Shown: positions 1-9,477, counted from the stretch's first letter. The stretch is 64,000 nt of DNA from QHXW01 sp963847515 (GCA_963847515.1 CAWKAA010000002.1:558001-622000); one strand, 5' to 3'. Program-made: numbers and translations. The notes: generated by a model from the sequence alone, not told the origin.

Positions 1-1079
1 AGGTTCGCAAAGACCTCCCATGCACCGTGACCCCTATCAAACCTACCTTGGGCTTCGACCTTCGTTTCCACGCGGGTTACGAAGTGAGCATTCCTCTGCG
101 CGATCTGGCGGGTTCCGAAGACATGCTGACCATGCTTTTCCGGGTGACGCCCGACGGTCACAAAGACGACCCGATATATTTCTCGCAGCGCCTCAGCGTG
201 CCGCCTATTGAAGAGGGCGCCAAGGGGAATGCTTATCTGCAGGGTGCCTTCGATTTGGGCGAAGGCAGTTACCACGTTGACTTCCTGATGCGCGACCGCA
301 GCGAACGGGTTTGCTCATTCTATTGGGATTCCGAAGCTGAACTCCCCCTCAAGGACAAGCAACTGGTGCTCATGATGGCCCCGGACACGATACAGGCGGC
401 CGACAGGGAGCCGTTTAAGGACGAGCCGCGGGTGGAGCGGGAAGGCGAAAGCGGCCCGCTCAATGTGAAGGTGATCATCAACTTCGCACCGCAGGATTCC
501 CGCTCGACCACGCTCCAGCCGCTAGATACCAATGCGCTTGCCTCGATCCTGAAAAGCATCGCACGGGAACCGCGCATCCGGAAATTCTCGATCGTCGCCT
601 TCAACGTCCAGGAACAACGAGTGGTGTACCGGCAGGAGAACACCGATCAGATCGACTTTCCTGCCCTTGGCGAGGCATTGAACTCGCTCAACCTCGGCAC
701 GGTGGACCTGAAGCGGCTCAGCCAAAAGCACGGGGAAACGGAGTTTTTGACCGGTCTGCTGACTGAAGAAGTCAATAACCAAAAAGTCCACCCGGATGCC
801 GTGATTTTTGCTGGCCCCAAAGTCATGCTGGAAGACGGCGTGCCCCAAGAGTCTCTCAACCAACTGGCGGACGTCGACTACCCCGTCTTTTATATGAATT
901 TCAACCCCAACCCCCAGGCGAACCCTTGGCGCGACGCCATCGGGAACGCCGTAAAGCATTTGAAGGGTTACGAGTACACCATTTCACGGCCGCGCGACCT
1001 TTGGTACGCTTGGACCGAGATCATGTCCCGGATCGTCAAGTTTCGAGTAGGAAAACCGCCCCAACCCTTGTCACCATAA
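1..1079 (+). CDS. Uncharacterised acidobacterial-type protein, 5' end outside window
   Basis: The reading frame is open from base 3 to the stop at 1077-1079, giving about 358 residues. The first in-window start, GTG at 27, has no clear ribosome site, and the residues before it (VRKDLPCT) read on smoothly into the rest, so the gene probably begins upstream. The visible protein starts with a beta-rich region containing LGFDLRFHAGYEVSIPL, then an alpha/beta part around residues 150-350 with a von-Willebrand-like layout (VKVIINFAP, FSIVAFNV, AVIFAGPKV, VFYMNFNP). No catalytic motif is evident. I recognise it only as a type of protein common in Acidobacteriota genomes; the function is unknown. Confidence 0.7.
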   Translation, partial: VRKDLPCTVTPIKPTLGFDLRFHAGYEVSIPLRDLAGSEDMLTMLFRVTPDGHKDDPIYFSQRLSVPPIEEGAKGNAYLQGAFDLGEGSYHVDFLMRDRSERVCSFYWDSEAELPLKDKQLVLMMAPDTIQAADREPFKDEPRVEREGESGPLNVKVIINFAPQDSRSTTLQPLDTNALASILKSIAREPRIRKFSIVAFNVQEQRVVYRQENTDQIDFPALGEALNSLNLGTVDLKRLSQKHGETEFLTGLLTEEVNNQKVHPDAVIFAGPKVMLEDGVPQESLNQLADVDYPVFYMNFNPNPQANPWRDAIGNAVKHLKGYEYTISRPRDLWYAWTEIMSRIVKFRVGKPPQPLSP

Positions 1080-1118
1080 CCGTTTCGGCGAATTTTTGCG
1101 CAAAATCCCCGTACTCTG

Positions 1119-1146
1119 TTGATCCAGTCAATCCGTATATTACAAT
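1119..1146 (+). promoter_or_regulatory. Putative sigma70-type promoter for the methyltransferase
   Basis: TTGATC at 1119-1124 and TACAAT at 1141-1146 are separated by 16 bases, and the start codon at 1170 lies 24 bases after the -10 box. Both boxes match the consensus at four or five of six positions. There is no Shine-Dalgarno sequence before 1170, so the mRNA leader would be very short. Confidence 0.4.
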
Positions 1147-1169
1147 TAGTGGGTTCTTAACCAGTCATT

Positions 1170-1733
1170 ATGTGGGTTTCTTCTCTCGCTGGATACGCCG
1201 TGCCTCTGGTTCTTCTGTCTTGCGCTCCGGCACTTCAGGCGCAACGCTTCGGTAATCCCGAGGTTCTCGCTCCGGATTTTCCCACTCCTCAAGTGGTGAT
1301 TGACAAGATGCTGCAACTTGCGCATTTGAAGCCGGGCGAGACGGTTTACGATCTGGGAAGCGGCGAGGGGCACATCGTGATCACCGCCGCCCGAGAATTT
1401 AAGGCCAAGGCCGTAGGCATCGAGCTTTCGCCGGAATTATGCAAATTGGCGACGATGCACATCAAAGCTCTGGGCCTCGAAGACCGGGTCAAGATCGTCC
1501 ATGCCAACCTGCTGAAGGTTGATCTTAGCCCGGCGGACGTGGTCACCATCTATCTGCTGACTGCTTCCAACGAATTGCTGCGGCCGAATCTGGAGCGCGA
1601 CTTGAGACCCGGCGCGAGGGTGGTATCTCACGATTATCAGATTCGCGGCTGGAAACCGGCGGCAGTTGAAAAAGTGTCGGCCGAAGGCCGGTCGCGCACT
1701 ATTTACCTCTATGAAATTGGGCCGAAGAAGTAA
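1170..1733 (+). CDS. Exported SAM-dependent methyltransferase-like protein
   Basis: A 187-residue protein with a class I methyltransferase core. The first 25 residues form a hydrophobic signal-like segment ending near ALQAQ. Motif I is clear as VYDLGSGEGHIVI at about residues 60-72, followed by an acidic strand-2 residue in VGIELSPE and a VKIVHANLL motif that fits SAM binding. The C-terminal part continues the Rossmann-like pattern (RPGARVVSHDYQI). Methyltransferases with an apparent signal sequence recur in Acidobacteriota and Planctomycetes. Substrate unknown. It ends 9 bases before the stop of the convergent next gene. Confidence 0.75.
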   Translation: MWVSSLAGYAVPLVLLSCAPALQAQRFGNPEVLAPDFPTPQVVIDKMLQLAHLKPGETVYDLGSGEGHIVITAAREFKAKAVGIELSPELCKLATMHIKALGLEDRVKIVHANLLKVDLSPADVVTIYLLTASNELLRPNLERDLRPGARVVSHDYQIRGWKPAAVEKVSAEGRSRTIYLYEIGPKK

Positions 1734-1742
1734 CGGCGCGCC

Positions 1743-2495
1743 CTATTTCCGTTTCAAATCTTCAGGAAAAACAGCGTAGCCTTCGGGCGGCGGAAACAGC
1801 GAATGCAAGAGTTCCAGGCGCTTGCGCAGATACCGGCTGGGCATTTGCCGGGGGCCGGTCTCCACATCAATATCGCAGCAAATGCCGTGCAGGTAGAGCG
1901 TGAGCGTGTCTTCAAAAGACTGGACTGCGTATTCGCGAAATAGTTTGGTTTCGCGACGCGCATTTGTCTGACGCCGCAAGAGCCCCTGTTTCAGATGCCA
2001 GCTCTTCTCGTCCACCTCGCCGTGGACTTCGCTGCTCAATTCCTCGCGCAACACCCGAAAGAAACTCTCTTGGGTGTCGGTTGGCCAGGCGTGCGCGGCG
2101 AGCGAAGCCACGGCGTTGTAGAAGCAGTAGTGATAGTCGGAAACATCCTCGTCCTTGATCGCAAAAACCAGCGTGGCAGCATCCTCGGTAATGACGCGTG
2201 AGGCCACCATGTGCCGGTTTTCCGGAGGCCGCTCGTAGCTTACAAAGTCGCCCTCTTTGCCGTTAGCTTTTTCGAGATAAGGGACGAGAATGATGCCAAC
2301 CGGCGGCAGCATCTCGCCGACGGCAGGCGGCAGCGCGCTAATCGGGTCGTCGAGATACTGTTTGAGGTCCTCTTCCGCAACGGGCATGGCGGTGAAGTAA
2401 GAGAATCTGCTGTTGATGGGGACCATTTCAGCGCGAAAACGGTTCGCCAGATCCTCAACCGTGAGTTTGGAACGGTCGGTTTCTGTGGAGGGCAT
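1743..2495 (-). CDS. Uncharacterised cytosolic protein, 250 aa
   Basis: I chose the ATG at 2495 because TAGGA sits directly before it and the protein then starts MPSTETDRSKLTVEDLANRF; the open frame runs on to 2609 but that part has low-quality composition. No signal peptide or membrane segment is visible. The protein is mixed alpha/beta with conserved-looking blocks (PVGIILVPYLEK, RVITEDAATLVFAIKDED, SYERPPENR) and a basic, helical C-terminal third. I do not recognise the family. It converges on the methyltransferase and is divergent from the DUF2911 gene, with 147 bases between starts. Confidence 0.65.
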   Translation of the reverse strand: MPSTETDRSKLTVEDLANRFRAEMVPINSRFSYFTAMPVAEEDLKQYLDDPISALPPAVGEMLPPVGIILVPYLEKANGKEGDFVSYERPPENRHMVASRVITEDAATLVFAIKDEDVSDYHYCFYNAVASLAAHAWPTDTQESFFRVLREELSSEVHGEVDEKSWHLKQGLLRRQTNARRETKLFREYAVQSFEDTLTLYLHGICCDIDVETGPRQMPSRYLRKRLELLHSLFPPPEGYAVFPEDLKRK

Positions 2496-2642
2496 TCCTA
2501 TGCACTGATTGTAACAAACGGTTTCGCGCGCGGTTTTGAAAGCTCGCGTCGAGTCACCCCGGCTAAGGAGCCCACCGCCTATGCCTCGGAAAAACTCGCG
2601 GCAAACCATGCCTCAATTTTCAGTTCTGACTTATGCTTGGCT

Positions 2643-3779
2643 ATGCGAATTTTTCGGCTAGCGATGTTGTCTGTGGCGTTAGTGGGAGCGACCTGGGCCC
2701 AGTTCCCGGGCCTGACTCTTCCACCCAGTGGCGATAATCAAAGGGCCGCCGTCATTCAGTTCATCGGCCCTGCCCGCGTGTCCATCGAATATTCCAGCCC
2801 AAAGGTTCACGGCCCCGATGGCAAAGACCGGCACGGCCAGATCTGGGGCAAGCTGGTCCCTTACGGCTTGACCAATTTGGGCTTTGGCAACGGCAAGCCT
2901 GTTCCGTGGCGCGCCGGGGCCAACGAGAACACCGTTTTCGAACTCTCGAACGACGTGACCATTGAGGGCAAGACCTTGCCCGCGGGCCGGTACGGGTTGC
3001 ACATGATCGCCGGGCCAGAGGAGTGGACTCTCATCTTTTCGAAGAATTCGTCGGCGTGGGGGAGTTTCTTCTATGACGATACCGAGGATGCGTTGCGCGT
3101 AACCGTCAAACCGAAGAAACACGACTATCGGGAATGGCTCACATATGAGTTCACCGCGCGCAAGCCGGATGAGGCCACGGCGGAACTGCAATGGGAAGAA
3201 CTGGCGGTGCCCTGGACCATCAAGGTTCCCAACGTCAACGAAATTTATTTGTCGAAGCTGCGCGAAGAACTGACTACCGTGCCAGGCTTCTCCTACCAAG
3301 GCTATGACGCCGCAGCTCAGTTCACGGTCCAGAGCGGCGCGGGACTCGAACAGGGGCTGAAGTGGGCCGAAGCCGCCGTCAGCATGCCGTTCATCGGGCA
3401 GGCGAACTTCACCACGCTGAACACAAAAGCCCAGGTACTCGCAAAAATGGGGCGCAACGAGGAAGCCGGCAAACAGATGCAAGCGGCGTTGAAGCTTCCT
3501 GGTACAACGTCAATCGAAATCCACCAATACGGGCGCCAACTGCTGACGGAGAAGAAAAATACCGAAGCGCTGGCGGTGTTCCAGTTGAATGCGGAACGAA
3601 ATGGCGATGCGTGGCCGGTTCACGTGGGGCTTGCACGCGGCTATGCCGCCACGGGCGAAACGAAGAAAGCCCTGGAGCACGCGAAGATCGCGGTGACTCA
3701 GGCGCCGGACCCGTTGAACCGCCAAAGCCTGGAAGCGATGGTGAAGGATCTGTCGGAGGGGAAAGCTATCAGCCAGTAA
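2643..3779 (+). CDS. DUF2911 domain protein with C-terminal TPR-like repeats
   Basis: ATG at 2643 opens a signal peptide (MRIFRLAMLSVALVGATWAQ). Residues of about 40-190 match the DUF2911 pattern: a repeated beta structure with IEYSSPKVHGPDGKDRHGQIWGKLVPYG (quoted here in part: SSPKVHGPDGKD and IWGKLVPYG), WRAGANENTVFELSNDV, LPAGRYGLHMI and WTLIFSK. Residues of about 240-375 form helical pairs of TPR type (ALKWAEAAV-like, LAKMGRNEEAGKQMQ, GYAATGETKKALEHAK). DUF2911 proteins are exported and frequent in Acidobacteriota and Bacteroidota, but their role is not established. An earlier in-frame start at 2211 would run through the neighbouring gene and is unlikely. Confidence 0.8.
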   Translation: MRIFRLAMLSVALVGATWAQFPGLTLPPSGDNQRAAVIQFIGPARVSIEYSSPKVHGPDGKDRHGQIWGKLVPYGLTNLGFGNGKPVPWRAGANENTVFELSNDVTIEGKTLPAGRYGLHMIAGPEEWTLIFSKNSSAWGSFFYDDTEDALRVTVKPKKHDYREWLTYEFTARKPDEATAELQWEELAVPWTIKVPNVNEIYLSKLREELTTVPGFSYQGYDAAAQFTVQSGAGLEQGLKWAEAAVSMPFIGQANFTTLNTKAQVLAKMGRNEEAGKQMQAALKLPGTTSIEIHQYGRQLLTEKKNTEALAVFQLNAERNGDAWPVHVGLARGYAATGETKKALEHAKIAVTQAPDPLNRQSLEAMVKDLSEGKAISQ

Positions 3780-3949
3780 GCGTCACGGCTTTCATCATTG
3801 CTTCCAAAACAACATCAATTGTTCGTAGCGCAGGGTTACGCCTGATTTTGGCGGGGACCTGCGGCCTTTCAACCGTATGACGCACGCGATGCATCAGATA
3901 CCTGCGGCGTTACGTCTGCTAAAATGTCGTGGCGAGGAGATTCATAGCT

Positions 3950-4399
3950 ATGTCGATACAAGAGGAAGCCGGACTCATCCTGAAGCTGTACGAGCTGCGC
4001 CGCGAAGATACCATGCGCAAGGCGCGGGACTGGTATTTCCGGGAGTTTAATCCCCAATCGATGGACGACTTCACAGCGGCGATGTTCAGCGAGCACAGCG
4101 GTCATTTGCGCATGGTCATAACGTATTGGGACATGGCTGCGGGGCTCGTCAATAGCGGAGCCATCAGCCGGGACCTGTTTCTGACCACCAATGGTGAGCA
4201 TGTTGGCGTGTTTTCGAAAATCGAACCTTTACTTAAGGACATTCGGGCCGGTATGGCACCGCAATTTGCCGTCAATCTGGAGAAGTTGATTGACGCGACG
4301 CCGGATGGCCGAAAGCAGTGTGTAATGGCTCGCGAACGCATGAAGGAAATCCGCGCGCAGCTTGCAAAGCGACCGGCGATGGCGGCGCAACAGGGCTAG
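3950..4399 (+). CDS. Uncharacterised helical protein, 149 aa
   Basis: ATG at 3950 is preceded by CGAGGAGA at 3933-3940, which decides it over the in-frame start at 3929. An extended -10 element (TG at 3917-3918, TAAAAT at 3920-3925) lies just upstream. The protein is almost wholly alpha-helical and cytosolic: MSIQEEAGLILKLYELRRE, then FNPQSMDDFTAAMFS, then VITYWDMAAGLVNSGAI. It contains no metal or catalytic signature I can name. It resembles small uncharacterised acidobacterial proteins of similar length; function unknown. Confidence 0.65.
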   Translation: MSIQEEAGLILKLYELRREDTMRKARDWYFREFNPQSMDDFTAAMFSEHSGHLRMVITYWDMAAGLVNSGAISRDLFLTTNGEHVGVFSKIEPLLKDIRAGMAPQFAVNLEKLIDATPDGRKQCVMARERMKEIRAQLAKRPAMAAQQG

Positions 4400-4760
4400 G
4401 GCCTGCGTTAGCTGCTGGCTGCTGTATTCGAGCCACGACGTACCAGGATGGGGGGCCGCAGAGGGTTCTACGAAGTGAAAGTTCGCTCCGTCAGGCACGC
4501 CCGGAAGCGGCTGCCAAGCGAAACGGCTCCCGAATGATTTAGAAAAACTATGCCACTTTTTCTAAATCCAAATTTGGCTCCCCAGACGCACTGGCATTCA
4601 TGCCCTCCTTTCCGGGCCGCCACCCGTCATATCTCTTCGCGAATCCTCGTAACAGGCACGAATTAGGTTTCCAACTGTGTGAGAAAATCTATGCCGGACG
4701 TAGGTGATTCCGCCTTTCCAAACTCAAGTTTCTTCGTCCGAACACTTATCGAGGTGAGCG
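4400..4760. other. Intergenic, no gene seen
   Basis: These 361 bases hold only short, unconvincing reading frames on either strand. The stretch 4540-4570 is AT-richer, with two TTTCTAAATC-like tracts, and may carry the promoter of the downstream permease gene. The permease start at 4761 is preceded by GAGGTGAG. Confidence 0.5.
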
Positions 4761-6428
4761 ATGAGAACCTTGCTTCAAGACGTTCGCTACGGCCTTCGGG
4801 TATTGGCCAAGAATCCGGGGTTCGCGGCGGTGGCTGTGCTGACGCTGGCATTGGGCATCGGGGTCAACTCGGCCATCTTCAGCCTGGTGGCTGCGGTGAT
4901 TCTGCGTCCGCTGCCTTATCCGGAGCCGGAAGAACTGGTGGGGCTGGGCCAGTGGCGGAACCAGAAGGGCGAGGGTTACATTCAGACGGGCGTCTCCGCC
5001 CCGAACATCGCGGACATCGCGAAGACCGGAATATTCCAGCAAGTCGCGTACTATCGGTGGTCCGGCTTCAACATCACGGAAGGCAGCCGGCCGGAGAGCG
5101 TGCGAGGCATCCAGGCTTCCGCCGAGTTGCTGCCGATGTTTGGGATTCCGCCGCAGTTGGGACGCTATCTTGCGCCCGAGGAGATGGAGGCCGGACACGA
5201 TCGGGTGGCGATCATCGGGCATAGTCTATGGCAGATGCGGTACGGTTCCGACCCCGCGATTCTGGGTAAGACGATCGAACTGGACGAGAAGCGCTACGCC
5301 ATTGTGGGAGTGATGCCGGCTTCCTTCCGGTTCACGTGGGACCAGGAAATGGACGTTTTTATGCCGCTGGTGCTCTCGCAAGAAGAGCGGAGCGAGGCCG
5401 GGCGCGGCACATCGCGTGATCTGCAAACGCAGGCGAGGTTGAAGGCGGGTGTGAGCATTCCGCAGGCGCAAGCCGCCATGAATGCCTTGGCCGATAACTT
5501 GGCCCAGGAGTATCCAGCCGCCAATAAAGGTTGGGGCATCAAAGTGGAACCTCTGCACGCCGCCTATCATCGCCGCATGCAGACGCCCCTTCTGATCATG
5601 TTGGGCGCAGTTCTATTTGTGCTGCTCATCGCCTGCGCTAACGTGGCGAATCTGCTGCTGGCGCGCGCCACGGGGCGGAAGCGCGAAGTGGCGATCCGCG
5701 TGGCGATCGGCGCGACACGCCGGCGGCTGATGGCGCAGTTACTCACCGAGAGCCTCCTGCTGGCCACGCTGGGCGGAGCGTTGGGGTTGCTGCTGGCATA
5801 CGCGGGAGATCGCCTGCTGACGTTCGCGATGACCCGTTATGAGTTCAGTCTCCCAAACGCCCGAGTGATCGACATCGATTGGCGCGTGCTGTTGTTCAGC
5901 GTGGGAATCACGGTAGTCACGGGGGTGATTTTTGGCCTGGCGCCGTCCTGGGCGACGGCGAAGACTGATCTGAACGAGTCGCTGAAGGAAGGCGGGTTGA
6001 GTACCACCACGGAATCGGGGCGCCGCCGGCTGCGCAACGGGCTGGTGGTTTCCGAGATGGCGCTGGCGCTGGTTCTAATGACCGGCGCGGGATTGCTGGT
6101 GCGCACATTTCTCGGGCTGGTGGACGTCGACCTGGGCATCGACCCGGCGAACGTGGTGACGATGGGCCTGCGCTTGCCGGGTTATAAGTACTCGTCCGCG
6201 ACACAACAGGCGCTCTTTTATAAAGAACTGCTGCAAAGAATTGAGAGCACGCCAGGAGTGAGAAGCGCGGGAGCGGAGAGCGGCTGGGCGAATGTCTTTT
6301 TCCAACCGCAAGGGCAGCCGCCTGCGGCTCCCGGACAAGAGCCGACATCCTTCTTCCTTGTGTGGGGCGCCATGATTTCTCCTGTCATGCCGCAGGCCGT
6401 GCCCTTTGAGCGACTCCATCCTTTGTGA
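4761..6428 (+). pseudogene. ADOP-family ABC transporter permease, 3' part missing
   Basis: The 555-residue product opens with the hallmark of acidobacterial duplicated orphaned permeases (MRTLLQDVRYGLRVLAKNPG), a first membrane helix (FAAVAVLTLALGIGVNSAIF), then a MacB-type periplasmic domain to about residue 270. An FtsX core follows with three helices (LIMLGAVLFVLLIACANVAN, LLATLGGALGLLLAYAG, VLLFSVGITVVTGVIFGLAP), the AIRVAIGATRRRLMAQLLTE block and another helix near 445. Family members run to roughly 800 residues with a second periplasmic domain and three more helices. This one stops soon after it enters that second domain, at PPAAPGQEPTSFF, where sequence antisense to an alcohol dehydrogenase begins. 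No ATPase gene is adjacent, as usual for this family. Probably non-functional. Confidence 0.75.
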
Positions 6429-7434
6429 CCAGCACCATGCGGAATCGTGCTTTGCCTTGCATCATGCGAGCGTAGGCATCAGCGGCTTGTTCGAGGGGAG
6501 CTGTCTCAATTATCGGGCGGATGTTCTCCAGGATGCTGAAAGCAAGGGTGTCCTCTTGATCGATCGCCGTGCCGGTCAGCGAGCCGTAGACCGAGCGTCC
6601 TCCAAAGACGAGCGCGAACGCATTTAATTGGATCGGGTCCGTCGGTACCCCCACCACGATGAGCTTGCCGCGCGCTGCAAGACCGGACACAAGTGGCCCC
6701 ATCGCATCGCCACTGGGGGCTGTTGCGAGAATCGCTCTGGCCCCGCCCATACGCTGCAGTACCGCTGTCGCATCATCGGCGGCAGTATCGATGTAAACGT
6801 GCGCGCCCAGATCTTTCGCAAGCTTTTCCTTCTCGCGTCCGCGACCGATTGCGACAGTATGGAATCCCATGTGCCGCACAAACTGGATTCCAAGATGCCC
6901 CAGACCACCAATGCCCTGCACCGCCGCCAGATCTCCGCCGCGCAAGCCGGCGTTGCGAAGAGCGTTGTAAGTCGTGATACCCGCGAAGAGGAGAGGGGCG
7001 GCCTCTGCGGATTGAGTTCATCCGGAACAGAAGCGATGGCGCGTGCCTCAGCGATCATCACTTCCGCATATCCCCCGTCCACGGTCACTCCGGATACCAC
7101 CGGGTTCTGACAATTCACAGGGTCTCCGCGTCTACACGGTTCGCACGTGCCATCTTCGCCGGCAATGAGGCCGATACCAACCCGTTGACCGATCTTCCAT
7201 CTCGACACTCCACTTACCCAAGGCTTCAATGCGGCCAACGACTTCATGCCCAGGAACGCGCGGCAGACTCAGACCCGGGTATACGCCCATTACCGTGGCC
7301 GCATCGGTATGACAGATTCCGCATGCTTCCACCCGAATGCGAACTTGACCCGCTCCAGGCTCAGAGATTGGCCGTGCCACTACTCGAAGCACGCCGGGCG
7401 CGGAGACTTCCACTGCTTTGTATGTGCCTCTCAT
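6385..7434 (-). pseudogene. Zinc-dependent alcohol dehydrogenase, two frameshifts
   Basis: Three consecutive frames together encode one medium-chain dehydrogenase of about 349 residues. The first piece has the catalytic zinc region (ACGICHTDA, VPGHEVVGRIEALG). The second has the structural zinc loop (GTCEPCRRGDPVNC) and GGYAEVMIAEA. The third has the NAD(P) fold (GGDLAAVQGIGGLGHLGIQF). The frame breaks at about 7214, where one extra A in GGTAAGTGG splits LG from SGVSRWKIGQ, and at about 7006, where one base is missing between LNP and EAAPLLFAGITTYNA. The length is a multiple of three once the +1 and -1 changes are counted. Either a decaying gene or sequence errors. Its 3' end overlaps the truncated permease. 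Confidence 0.8.
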
Positions 7435-7450
7435 TTGTATGTGCCTTTCA
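7417..7450. repeat. 17-bp tandem duplication at the dehydrogenase start
   Basis: TTTGTATGTGCCTCTCA (7417-7433) and TTTGTATGTGCCTTTCA (7434-7450) differ at one base. On the minus strand each copy carries ATG, RGTYK-type codons: the outer copy would start MKGTYK and then hit a stop that overlaps the inner ATG. The unit is not a multiple of three, so the outer start cannot make the enzyme. Confidence 0.7.
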
Positions 7451-7504
7451 TTTACATTTCATTTGGATGAAGGAGACCGCGTCATTAGCCGCGTCGACGC
7501 CACC

Positions 7505-7768
7505 TCAATCTTTTTCTTTCTCCATCCATTCGCGAATATAACGAGCGCAGTTCTCAAACTTCACGCCATTCCCTTCGCAACGCACGAAAAAACGCATTAC
7601 CTCACGATCGATTACGCCAACCTCTTTCAGATCTAAAACGAGGTCGCGGCGGTCCGTTTGGCATTCAAAAAGTCTCTTCAACGCAGCTATCGCCTGTTCT
7701 TCGATTCGGCCACTCAGGGTGAATACCGTGAATCTCCCTCGCGACGCAGTCTCAATTCTGAAAGCCAT
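7505..7768 (-). CDS. Single-domain STAS-like protein, 87 aa
   Basis: The protein has the strand-helix pattern of a STAS domain: TVFTLSGRIEEQAIAALKRL, then DLVLDLKEVGVIDREVMRFF, then a short C-terminal helix (CARYIREWMEKEKD). STAS proteins such as SpoIIAA act as anti-anti-sigma factors by binding a kinase partner. At the position where SpoIIAA-like members have the phosphorylated Ser (DSSG-like) this one reads DREV, so it should not be regulated by that phosphorylation. No kinase or anti-sigma gene is near. No signal peptide. The ribosome site is weak. Confidence 0.65.
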   Translation of the reverse strand: MAFRIETASRGRFTVFTLSGRIEEQAIAALKRLFECQTDRRDLVLDLKEVGVIDREVMRFFVRCEGNGVKFENCARYIREWMEKEKD

Positions 7769-8391
7769 CGATTAGGCCATTTGACCGACATCGCAGTCGC
7801 GGCGTGGCCGCACTGCGTTCCTTCCATCCGAGCACCGGTCAGAAGCAATGCAACTGAGTATCCAACTGGATCTCACTGAAAATAGGGGCTTGAAAAAGAA
7901 ATTGGAGTGACAGCATCTTAGGAAGTGCCAGGATCCTGGGAGTTGGACGAAGGGCTTATCGGATCTTGTGTCTCTTTCAGATTCAGGCTGCGCAACGCTC
8001 GTGGCAGCACTCAGTCGCATTTCATGGTTCGGTTTGAGGCGCGATTGCTCGGAGCTATTCATATTGATTAGCCATCGTGCTTCACGGGCCCGGGGAACAA
8101 TCCCCCTGGGCCTTAGATGTCGACGAGACCCTTCGGTCGCAAATTTTGTCGAAGTGTTCTTTTTTTGAACATGAGACCGCTTGGTTGCAACGAGCACCAA
8201 AAGAACCAGGGTGGCAATGGCGGCATCGGCCCTTGCGAGGACTTTCCCGTCGCTCATGGCAGCCAAGAGAACCCAGACCGCGGGCGTCTTCCGTTTAGTT
8301 TAAGGATGGCGAAGGATGGTGGAGTGATGCGTTAGAGACTTCTTCAAAGAACGATGCGAGGCTGTGTTACACTAACCGCCGATTTGCAAAC
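7769..8391. other. Intergenic, no convincing gene
   Basis: 623 bases between the STAS gene and the molybdoenzyme gene. Both strands contain frames of 60-160 codons, but their products are Arg/Ser-rich and show no domain pattern, so I do not call them. The only clear structure is a GC-rich hairpin at 8087-8112. Confidence 0.5.
8087..8112. other. GC-rich hairpin
   Basis: GGCCCGGGG at 8087-8095 pairs with CCCCTGGGCC at 8103-8112, leaving a one-base bulge and a 7-base loop. There is no T-run on either side, so a simple intrinsic terminator is not supported. Confidence 0.45.
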
Positions 8392-9477
8392 ATGCCTGTG
8401 AATGCATTCCTAATCTCACGGCGTTGCTGGCTGCGGCGCTTTACATTGTCGTTCGCCGCCCGGGCTATCGCCGGGCGGCAGACTGTGAATACTGCACCAT
8501 GGATGGCTATTCAAGACTTCGCTCAGTATCCCAACGTGGTGACACCGAACGCGGATTTCTTTGTGCGAAATCATTTCGCCCAGCCTGCGATCGAGGTCTC
8601 GAACTGGACCTTGCGTGTGGAGGGAGCGGTGGAGCGCCCTCAATCGTTTCATTATGGCGACCTAAAGTCGATGCCGCATCGAGCCGTCACTGCGGTGGTT
8701 GAATGTGCGGGCAACGATGCCGGCGATGGCGCTGTGGGCTGTGCCGTGTGGAGTGGACCGGCGCTGACTGATCTTCTGCGCGAATGCGGCATCAAAGCGA
8801 GCGCGCGTCGTGTGCGATTCGTTGCAGCCGATAGAGGAAGCGAAGCCGATTCCGAAAATGACATACCTTATGCGCGATCTATCGAGATGGACAAAGCCAG
8901 GGACCCGGGCACGCTGCTCGCCCTACAAATGAACGGAGCATCACTTCCACCGGAAAACGGGTTCCCAGCTCGCGTTCTGGTACCGGGGGTTTATGCCATG
9001 GATTCCGTGAAGTGGATCGAGAAGATCGAAGTACTCGAGGATCCCGACAACAGCTTCTTCATGACCGAGCGGTATCTTCGGCAAACCCGCTCCATAACCG
9101 CAGACCCGCACGATCGCGTAGGAGCTTTGCAAATCAAATCCATCATCGTGAAACCAATCGAAGCGGCGGTGATCCGCGGAACAGCAGTTGACATTGGCGG
9201 GTATGCCTGGGGCGGACGCGAAAGGATCAACCGTGTCGAGGTTACGACGGATGATGGCAAATCCTGGCGGCACGCGCGGTTGCTGACAGAGTCTCAACCC
9301 TTCGGCTGGGTACCCTGGAGATTTTTATGGGAGCGCGCCCCGTCTGGCGTTCAAACAATCGCGGTGCGCGCTTTTGGCGCAGCGGGGGCCGTGCAGCCCT
9401 CCACGCGCAGCGTGGCGCGGGAGGACCGATACGAACTGAATCATTACCACCAGGTGAGCTTTACGTTAAAGGCGTGA
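8392..9477 (+). CDS. Sulfite oxidase-family molybdenum enzyme, exported
   Basis: A 361-residue oxidoreductase with the sulfite-oxidase fold. Residues 9-28 (SRRCWLRRFTLSFAARAIAG) look like a twin-arginine signal, fitting export of a folded cofactor enzyme. The molybdopterin domain covers about 40-240; Cys105 in AVVECAGND is the expected molybdenum ligand. Other family signatures are NADFFVRNHF, the Moco-site GFPARVLVPGVYAMDSVKW and the C-terminal Mo-co dimerisation domain (INRVEVTTDDGKSW, WVPWRFLWE). No cytochrome or haem domain is present and no cytochrome gene is adjacent, so the electron acceptor is unknown. Substrate could be sulfite or another compound. The start has no strong ribosome site. 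Confidence 0.85.
   Translation: MPVNAFLISRRCWLRRFTLSFAARAIAGRQTVNTAPWMAIQDFAQYPNVVTPNADFFVRNHFAQPAIEVSNWTLRVEGAVERPQSFHYGDLKSMPHRAVTAVVECAGNDAGDGAVGCAVWSGPALTDLLRECGIKASARRVRFVAADRGSEADSENDIPYARSIEMDKARDPGTLLALQMNGASLPPENGFPARVLVPGVYAMDSVKWIEKIEVLEDPDNSFFMTERYLRQTRSITADPHDRVGALQIKSIIVKPIEAAVIRGTAVDIGGYAWGGRERINRVEVTTDDGKSWRHARLLTESQPFGWVPWRFLWERAPSGVQTIAVRAFGAAGAVQPSTRSVAREDRYELNHYHQVSFTLKA

Noticed and set aside
2211..2642. Earlier in-frame start for the DUF2911 protein
   Set aside because: It would overlap the whole divergent gene's 5' part and hide the obvious signal peptide at 2643.
8087..8112. GC-rich hairpin as an intrinsic terminator or riboswitch
   Set aside because: No T-run follows and no riboswitch core is seen; kept only as a structural feature.
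7772..8266. Minus-strand frame of 164 codons in the gap upstream of the molybdoenzyme
   Set aside because: Product is Arg/Ser-rich with no domain pattern, no ribosome site, and overlapping frames on the other strand look equally random.
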